From contig CAVYUQ010000007.1 of NCBI GenBank assembly GCA_963771715.1, positions 1 to 64,000 on the forward strand: a stretch of 64,000 nucleotides of DNA. Reading direction: 5' to 3'. The position numbers were made by a program, and so were the translations under genes. Below, in pieces: positions 63,436-64,000 of this stretch. The notes beneath the pieces are model-generated. The model made no database searches, was not told the DNA's origin, and worked only from the letters and a program-made list of their open reading frames with translations. Position 1 is the stretch's first letter. Each line of letters starts with the position of its first letter. This DNA is from JACVRW01 sp963771715 (GTDB taxonomy: Bacteria; Actinomycetota; Thermoleophilia; Solirubrobacterales; Thermoleophilaceae).

Positions 63436-64000
63436 ATGAACGAGGAGCATCCGGTCCGGTTCTCGGTCGAGTATCCCGACCGTCCCCTGGATCGTCTGAC
63501 CACCGCGTTCCGGATCTTCACGGTGATCCCGATCGCGATCGTGCTGGGGACCATCGGCGGCTTCGAGGCCGGCGGCGGCGGGGGTTACGACGGCGGCGAC
63601 GCTCCCACGATCGCCATCGGCGGCACCGGCCTGCTGTTCCTGCCGCCGCTCCTGATGATCGTCTTCCGGGAGAAGTACCCGCGCTGGTGGTTCGACTGGA
63701 ACCTGGAGCTACTGCGGTTCACCAACCGCGTGGGCACCTACCTCGCGCTGATGAGCGACCGCTACCCCTCGACCGACGAGCGGCAGTGGGTGCAGCTCGA
63801 CTTCCCCTACCCGGACGCCAAGCGCGACCTCAACCGCTGGCTGCCGCTGGTCAAGTGGCTACTCGCCATCCCGCACTACATCGTGCTGTTCTTCCTCTAC
63901 CTGGCGATGATCGTCGTGGTGATCTTCGCGTGGTTCGCGATCCTGTTCACCGGCCGCTACCCGCGTGGCATCTTCGACTTCGTGGAGGGCGTGATCCGCT
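63436..64000 (+). CDS. DUF4389 membrane protein, partial (runs off right edge)
   Basis: 188 codons are visible with no stop. MNEEHPVRFSVEYPDRPLDR starts the family's conserved motif; FTVIPIAIVLGTIGGFE is the first helix, LLFLPPLLMIVFREKYPRWW the second, then LDFPYPDAKRDLNRWLPLVK, a second YPD motif, and LAIPHYIVLFFLYLAMIVVV and FAWFAILFTGRYPRGIF. This duplicated YPD-helix layout is typical of DUF4389 proteins of actinobacteria, function unknown. AAAGGAGG lies seven bases before the ATG. Confidence 0.87.
   Translation, partial: MNEEHPVRFSVEYPDRPLDRLTTAFRIFTVIPIAIVLGTIGGFEAGGGGGYDGGDAPTIAIGGTGLLFLPPLLMIVFREKYPRWWFDWNLELLRFTNRVGTYLALMSDRYPSTDERQWVQLDFPYPDAKRDLNRWLPLVKWLLAIPHYIVLFFLYLAMIVVVIFAWFAILFTGRYPRGIFDFVEGVIR

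Overview
The window is 64 kb of very GC-rich bacterial chromosome, densely packed on both strands, with short intergenic gaps and many 1-4 base stop/start overlaps. The gene set points to a high-GC actinobacterium, most likely of the class Thermoleophilia (Solirubrobacterales-like): an F420-type luciferase-like oxidoreductase, ComF/HPF/SecA/RF2 in a row, abundant SRPBCC and SnoaL-like small proteins, a collagen-repeat exported protein with an N-terminus of a type I associate with that group, and many promoters of the leaderless actinobacterial kind. The placement is inference from gene content, not a computed phylogeny. I see no tRNA, rRNA, CRISPR array, insertion sequence or prophage, and no gap above 300 bases without a gene.

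Layout. 0-4.4 kb: prfB (with a programmed +1 frameshift), secA, hpf and comF, a housekeeping block on the minus strand. 4.4-7.2 kb: a CtaG-type oxidase assembly protein, a eukaryote-type UTP-glucose-1-phosphate uridylyltransferase and an acetyltransferase. 7.2-14.2 kb: a NarL-type regulator and two tandem sensor kinases (the second looks catalytically dead), divergent from an SRPBCC protein and a MacB-like ABC exporter. 14.2-17.8 kb: hydrolase, anchored propeller protein, LysR regulator, small acetyltransferase-like protein, membrane protein. 17.8-21 kb: MerR regulator, S-adenosylhomocysteine hydrolase, and a second archaeal-type SAHH homologue with altered catalytic residues.

21-46 kb is a surface polysaccharide locus. 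It makes sugar nucleotides (phosphoglucose/phosphomannose isomerase, sugar-1-phosphate nucleotidyltransferase, UDP-glucose dehydrogenase, helped by the UTP-glucose pyrophosphorylase at 5.4 kb). It assembles and modifies glycans (seven or more glycosyltransferase domains, TylF-like and class I methyltransferases, PhyH dioxygenase, hexapeptide acetyltransferase). It exports them by two routes (Wzx flippase with Wzy-type ligase/polymerase, and a Wzm/Wzt ABC pair) and attaches them to the wall (LytR-CpsA-Psr protein). A small LPxTG protein is embedded in it. 46-52 kb holds a PhoD-like phosphatase and a four-gene coupled operon joining an AidB-like acyl-CoA dehydrogenase and a crotonase to a GAF-SpoIIE phosphatase-HATPase protein and a STAS anti-anti-sigma factor. 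52-64 kb is a mix of small enzymes, an ECF sigma factor with a membrane partner, a collagen-like protein, and an ArsR-SRPBCC pair with a clear operator.

A caution for any reader: at least sixteen genes or gene segments are interrupted by single-base frame changes, nearly all explained by one extra base, and clustered at 31, 40-44 and 50-54 kb. The reading resumes without loss of conserved sequence, so I treat these as sequence or assembly errors and give the joined gene coordinates. Many first-in-operon genes have a TANNNT hexamer ending 6-9 bases before the start codon; I used this to choose several starts.
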